Below, piece after piece: positions 59,201 through 64,000 of a DNA stretch of 64,000 nucleotides. The notes under the pieces were generated by a model that saw nothing but the letters and a program-made list of their open reading frames with translations, did not search any database and had not been told where the DNA came from. Source of the DNA: Pseudocercospora fijiensis CIRAD86 (Eukaryota; Ascomycota; Dothideomycetes; Mycosphaerellales; Mycosphaerellaceae); the NCBI RefSeq assembly GCF_000340215.1, contig NW_006921547.1, forward strand, positions 654,140 through 718,139, given 5' to 3'. The position numbers were made by a program, and so were the translations under genes. Numbering within the stretch: position 1 is the first letter of the stretch; each line of letters starts with the position of its first letter.

Positions 59201-60000
59201 CTATTTGTCGATATCGATATATAATCTAGCTTCTTCGAGTTTCTAAAGTATCTTTTTAATATATTCGTAGTATTCTACTTTTGTTTTACTATAGATTAGG
59301 ATATCGTCTATATATACTAAGACGAAGGCGTCTAAGAGTTCTTTAAGCGTATCGTTAATATAGGATTAGAATATACTAGGCCCGTTATAGAGTCCGAATA
59401 GTAAGACTAGGTATTCAAAAAGGCTATAATAGGTTCGGAAGGCTATTAGCTATTCGTCTCCCTTAGTAATATAGATCGCGTTAAAGATAGCGATTACGTC
59501 GAGCTTACTAAACTATCGAGCTTTTAAAAGGCGTTTAAGCGTTTCGTTTGTAAGAGGAATTAGGTAATAGTTCTTTTTTATTAAAGCGTTACGGCCCTTA
59601 TAGTCTACGTAGAAGTAGAGACCTCCGCCGGGTTTTTAGGTAAATATAACTAGTATAGTAGCTTTAGAGGAAGTAGGGCGGATAAAGCCTTTTTACAAGT
59701 TATCTTCTAGGTATTTCTTTAATATAAGGAGTTCGTCTCGAGATATAGAGTAAAGAGGGCTATATAGCGGCGGCTTACTATCGATTAATTCGATTTTATA
59801 GTCGATATCCGGCCGGTACGGCGGTAGAATATTAGCGTTACCTTAAAAACTAGTAGAGCCGGTACTAATACTCCTTTAGTAGTTTCGTTCTCGGATCCGT
59901 ACGTTCTTTATCGAACTTTCGGGTAGCTTTCTCGCTATCCTATATCGTCGTAGTAAAGATCTAAGTACGTTTATTACAGGTAAGACGCGAGAAGGTAGCC
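56254..60000 (-). pseudogene. Family D pol (decayed)
   Basis: The order on the minus strand is RT (about 59000-59850), RNase H (58480-58950), integrase (57250-57900) and C-terminal region to about 56550. RT has YIDDILIYSKTKVEYYEYIK near 59250-59310. Integrase has GLPKLIVSNRGPNF near 57640, then LYERLKIQARLLTAYY-stop-QTDGQ near 57540-57590; the first Asp of the signature reads Asn (SNRGP for S-D-R-G-P). A glycine/charged linker lies between RNase H and integrase (58250-58440). It would have directed copying and insertion of the element; it is now inactive through stops. Confidence 0.85.
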
Positions 60001-61865
60001 GCGCTAATAGCGAATATAGTCTAATCTTAGGAAGTCTTAGGGATAGAACTAAATTCGCTAAAGTAGTACTCTACGTAGTACTTAGTAGTAAAGGATAGAG
60101 ATTCGGAGGCCTAGTCGGTAACTAGGTTATATTTTTTAAGCTAAGGGAGACTAAGAATAACGGGATAAGTCTTTAGAAGTTTCGTAAGGAAAAACATAAT
60201 ATATTCGATATAGAGGCCGATAGTAATAGATAAGTAGTAGATCTAGGTTACCTTACTAGCGGCTACGGTCGTACTATTAAATATCTCTAACTCCCGAGTA
60301 TACGTAAGGTCTTAGAACGTTAAGCCGAGCTCTCTCGTATAGTCGTAATCTATAAACGAGTAGCTAGGTACGCCGTTATTAATAAGAGCTATAGTTTTTA
60401 ATAATTTCTTTTAATTTCCTATTAACGTTTCTACTACGAAAGGCTAGTAAACTAACTCTTTCTCTATAGCTAAGCTAGAGAAAGGGAAGGTAGTAGTAGA
60501 TACTCTTAATTTCGGAACGAATAAACCTTATAAGCGACTATATATAAGGTTTAAGCTTTTCCCTACCCGCTTAGAGTAGCGCTAGCTAGTAAAGGCGTAT
60601 CTAGAGTTGTAATATTTACGGCGGCGACTCGCTATATCGTTAGCGTATTTAGCCGACTAACGAGAGATAGATAGAGGCGAGTAATATATCCTTTTATACC
60701 GTAGTAGATATATTCTCCTACCGTACGGTAGCGCTACTTCTCTTCTTCTAAAAGCTTTTCGTTTACTAGGGGCGCGCGTAGATAGATAACGAGCGAGGTA
60801 GCGCTTAAATCTATCGGTTCGGCGGTAGGCTAGGCGCCTAGCGGTATTAGAGCTATAGCGGGAGCTAGTACTAAAGCCGGCGTCTAATATATCTATAGTT
60901 TCGACGGTAGCGTAGCGAATAGCGATATAAAGCGGCTAGTATTCGTACGAACGCCTCTATATTTAGCGATAATTTTCGCGAAGTTTCGAGTTATATTATC
61001 GATACGTATTAATAAGCCGTATAGTTTAATAATATTTAGAGTCTCTATATCTTTATCGCGGACTTATAATATTATTTTCTCGCTAAGACCGCGTACTAAA
61101 ATCTATTTAGCGACGTCCGGAAGGTATTCGATATACCTAATCTCGTATTAAAAGGTAGCGCAGTATTCTTAGTAGGTCTTATTTGCTTGCTTAAGTTTAT
61201 CTAAGTTTAGACGCGTAGTATACTTATAGTCTAGGTCGCCGAAGCTAGCGTCGAGGGCCTTCTAGATACTAGTCGTCGTAGTAGTTTCTACGTTTTCTAA
61301 AAAGCTATAGTAGGAATAGAGAATAGAGCCGCCGAGTAGAGAGAATATAAAATCGGTTCTTAAAGCTTTAGTTAGATAGTAGTCGGCGTTAGCGAGAAAG
61401 CGGATTTTAACTTCCGTCTTAAATTCTTCGTATACTTTATACTTACTAGTAAAGGGTTCGGGATCGCTAAGTTTCTTACTTTTATTTAAAGTAGGCGTAA
61501 ATAGGTAAGAGGTAGGTATCGTCGCGCCTAGGCGAGCGGAGGCGAGCTACGACTAGAGGTAGCCTACTTCGTCTTCTTTTTCTATAATAGAGGTATTCGT
61601 ATCGTTAAGAGTAGTACTAAGGCTTATACGAGAGACCGAGAGGAAACGAGTAGCGTCTTTATAGGCCTTAAGTAGGTTAGCGAGTAGTTCCGGGTCGGTA
61701 GTATAAGCGTAATCTAGTTACTCGTATATAGTAGAGATCTCCTTCTATACTAAGCTTAAAAAATCGGATACTTCGTTAGGTCTTATATTTTAAATCTACT
61801 CGTCGGGAGTATCTATCGTAATAGAGGCGTTTTTTAAAAGTAGTTCGTAATATAAGGGTTAGAGG
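60001..61865 (-). pseudogene. Family D gag and protease region (decayed)
   Basis: The frame upstream of pol on the minus strand, up to the 5' LTR. A protease-like segment is expected near 60100-60500 and the capsid region at about 60950-61800, but individual motifs are too decayed to name residues with confidence. Assigned mainly by position between the 5' LTR and RT. Confidence 0.6.
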
Positions 61866-62257
61866 CTAAGTAGTAAAAATATATACTAAACTTTAAATTA
61901 AACTAAAGGGAGTACTAAATTAATATAGCTACTATCTATATAAGACGAACTACGAAGAAAGGAAGAAAAGTTCTTTAGAGAGAGAGCCCCTTCCTTAGTA
62001 TCCTATCCTATAGGCGTCTAACGCGTCCGATATATAAGTATAGGTATATATATCTTACTTAACTTCTTAGTAAACTTCTACTTTTAGGTCCTTCCCTATC
62101 CGCTAAGTACGCGTACGCGTATCCCGCTTATCTACTATCCTATAGCGACTTTATTCCCTAGCTATTATATATAGCGCGTATATACGAACTCGTTTAAACG
62201 CTTTTAAGTAAATATATTTCTCCTAGCTCTTCTCTATCTTCCGGTTCCTTCCTACTA
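61866..62257 (-). repeat. Family D 5' LTR
   Basis: 392 bp, pair of 55859-56253. It abuts element F directly at its right end. Confidence 0.9.
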
Positions 62258-62422
62258 TAACGGAGACCTTATATTCGAGGTAACTACGAGGTCGCGAACA
62301 ACTATCTAAGAGGTCGTAGGGACTGAGTGTTTAAATAGGGCTCTAGAGGTGCTAAGGCTCGGTACGGGCCGAGCTGGCTTTTATATGTTTGCTAGCTCGT
62401 AAAGGGCTTACCCGTAATATTA
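62258..62422 (-). repeat. Element F 3' LTR
   Basis: On the minus strand begins TAATATTACGGGTAAGCCC right after the polypurine tract and ends near CTCCGTTA at the junction with family D. The partner LTR lies outside the window, so its length is provisional. Confidence 0.65.
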
Positions 62423-62437
62423 CCCCCCCCTTTTAAA
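62423..62437 (-). other. Element F polypurine tract
   Basis: On the minus strand TTTAAAAGGGGGGGG directly upstream of the LTR. Confidence 0.75.
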
Positions 62438-62799
62438 CCGTCGCTTCTATATAGCGACAATAGATTTTCCTTCAAATAAGCCACTCCTATTAGGCTCTAG
62501 ATTGCGCTATCTGTAACGCCGGTAACGTTCTACGTACTAGTAGGTACCGACGTTGCGTTAATGTCTCCTTCTTTTAAGACTAACCGCGCCTTCCGCGTAG
62601 TATCCTTACCTAAGGCAACGTCGCCTATTTTATAAGATATTAATAAGTTTACAGACACTTCTAAGAATGTAGTAACTCTAGTATTCTCGCTACGACACTT
62701 ACTCTAAGCAGGTACGAGACCCCCTTTATAAAGCGTAGAAGACTAGATAGTCGTACGGGTATATAAGCGTATAATACGAGTATTAGTTAAGCTAGTTAT

Positions 62800-64000
62800 A
62801 GCGTCGCTACTAATAATAATATTAACAGGTTCGGTTACTATAGACTCTACTGCCTCGTACGGTATCTAGTCCTTCGGCGGCTAGAAGTTCGCTAGTTTAG
62901 ACTTATTTAGGTAGTCGTAGTAAAAGTCTGTAAGTAACGCATACGTATTCTTAATTACTACCTTAGAGGGCTCCTACGTTGCCTCTATATCTAAGTACCC
63001 TTTCTATTAAACTAGATATTTTAGTCCCTTTCTATGCCCTCCGGAATCTAGTATTCGTTCTACCTTATACTTATCCTACGGTCGATTATCCTCGCCTATA
63101 ACTTTAAGGAATAGCGGGCGTGCGGTATAATTACTATAGTATAGTCGGAGGTAGCGTAGATAGAAAGAGTTATATACTTAGATATATATAGGCAGGTCGA
63201 CCTTATATACGCCGTTAAGATTATTAGTAATCGTAACTAGACTAAACTATCGGATATCGAACTTCTTAGTTAGTCGGGTAGTCTTCTAGTTCGCGGTACT
63301 AATATAGACCTTATTACCTATAGCGTACCGGGGAGCAGGTATTCTATACTTATTAGTATAGTTAGTTTATATAACTTGCGCGAGATTTAGCTATTCTCGA
63401 AGATACGAGTAAACTTCTACTATACGCTTAGCGAAATGGTCGGCCGCTACTATATCTAGCCGCTATTTCGTAGGCAGGAGCTTAGTTAGGAGATTAAGGT
63501 TAAGATTAATCCGAGGATATCGACCTTTCTCTACGTAGAATAGTAATATACTAGTAGTCTTAGATATATAATTGTTACGTACTATTTCTACGAGCGGGTA
63601 GAGATCTACCTAGTTATCCTAAGCGTAGTTAATATAAGTACGAATATACTTCTTAACTTCCTTATTCGTATTTTCCGATTAACCGTCTATCTCTAAATAG
63701 AAGGCGGTCGACAAGCGCTATTTAATACTAAGCAACTAGTATAAGCGTCTCTAGAAGGCCGATACCTACTAAGGGCTACGATCCGATATTAGCCCGACTA
63801 GGAGGCCGTAGTGCGGGTAATAGTATTTAAGGAAGATATAGGCTATATACTCGGCTTCTATAGATAGGACTAGTAAAAGGTACGCTCCCTTAGCTATACG
63901 ATTAGTAATTATATATATATTCTTATATATCTAGCTATCGTATAATCCTATAGAAGGTAGCAGTTATACTATAAAGTCGACTAAGATTTTATCCTATAGG
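62800..64000 (-). pseudogene. Element F integrase and chromodomain (partial)
   Basis: Minus-strand reading starts inside the integrase core: KGAYLLLVLSIEAEYIAYIF near 63880, GLLVGLISDRSP near 63790 (catalytic Asp retained), then LSTAFYLEIDG-stop-SENTNKE near 63680 (catalytic Glu retained). A GPY/F-like region, FSLVTITNNLNGVYKVDLP, follows near 63210. The chromodomain at about 62950-63070 reads KVERILDSGGHRKGLKYLV, two stops at Trp/Arg positions, KGYLDIEAT-stop-EPS. Stops are relatively few and nearly all at Gln/Trp/Arg codons that RIP would change. The rest of pol lies outside the window. Confidence 0.9.

Larger units (their letters stand above)
55859..62257 (-). mobile_element. Family D gypsy element, complete but decayed
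   Basis: 6.4-kb element on the minus strand with LTRs of about 395 and 392 bp (55859-56253, 61866-62257). Order on the minus strand: gag, protease region, RT, RNase H, integrase, C-terminal region. The 5'-truncated copy at 30319-33571 is its relative. No clear target duplication was found. Integrase and RT motifs are readable. Confidence 0.9.
62258..64000 (-). mobile_element. Element F (Ty3/gypsy chromovirus), 3' part
   Basis: 3' end of another gypsy element on the minus strand, running off the right edge. It holds the integrase core, C-terminal part with chromodomain, a polypurine tract and the 3' LTR. Compared with the other elements it keeps more CA and TG and its frame has fewer stops per length, so it is younger or less affected by RIP. 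Confidence 0.88.

Overview
This window looks like a transposon graveyard from a filamentous ascomycete that uses repeat-induced point mutation (RIP). CpA and TpG are scarce and TpA is very frequent on both strands. Almost every in-frame stop in the decayed reading frames sits where the protein family has Gln or Trp (CAR or TGG turned into TAR or TAG). Paired LTRs differ by transitions. I see no intact host gene, tRNA or rRNA in 64 kb; everything recognisable is a mobile element or simple repeat.

Layout. Element E is an old Ty3/gypsy element on the minus strand. It occupies 1-3656 and 24923 to about 29258 and is split inside its reverse transcriptase by element A. Element A (plus strand, 362-bp LTRs, about 14 kb without its insertion, three ORFs) spans 3657-24922. 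Its 5' LTR is split by element B (minus strand, 3901-10997, 196-bp LTRs, CTTCG target duplication). So the left 29 kb is a three-level nest: B in A in E. A 392-bp non-autonomous hAT element (25772-26163) with a perfect 8-bp target duplication also sits in E. After a (TAC)30 tract comes a 5'-truncated gypsy element of family D (30319-33571, plus strand), cut off by the left end of a large hAT element.

The hAT element (33572-43116, right end at 50070-50094) is the most interesting object. A second B copy (43117-50069, plus strand) is inserted near its right end. All hAT genes read on the minus strand: a transposase with RNase-H-like core and C-terminal dimerisation region, a protein of unknown function, and two genes encoding histone H3 folds. 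One H3 gene (34789-35440) has two predicted introns whose removal gives a 174-codon frame with the H3 motifs restored at both junctions. Five predicted introns, and gaps between the genes, carry paired TAGCCGG motifs that also occur in the short hAT derivatives. These may be transposase-binding sites.

To the right are an internally deleted A derivative (50095-54127), another short hAT derivative (54432-54979), a 100-base assembly gap, a hexamer-based minisatellite (55652-55846), a complete but decayed family D element (55859-62257, minus strand) and the 3' part of chromodomain gypsy element F (62258-64000, minus strand), the least mutated element here.

A recurrent theme is family-specific short motifs between ORFs. 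Element A has a CTAG-repeat palindrome before ORF1, between ORF1 and ORF2, between ORF2 and ORF3, and after ORF3. Elements E and B carry a palindrome built on TAATAnTACCCC at comparable boundaries. Domain boundaries below were read by eye from translation and are approximate; LTR, insertion and intron boundaries are usually good to a few bases.
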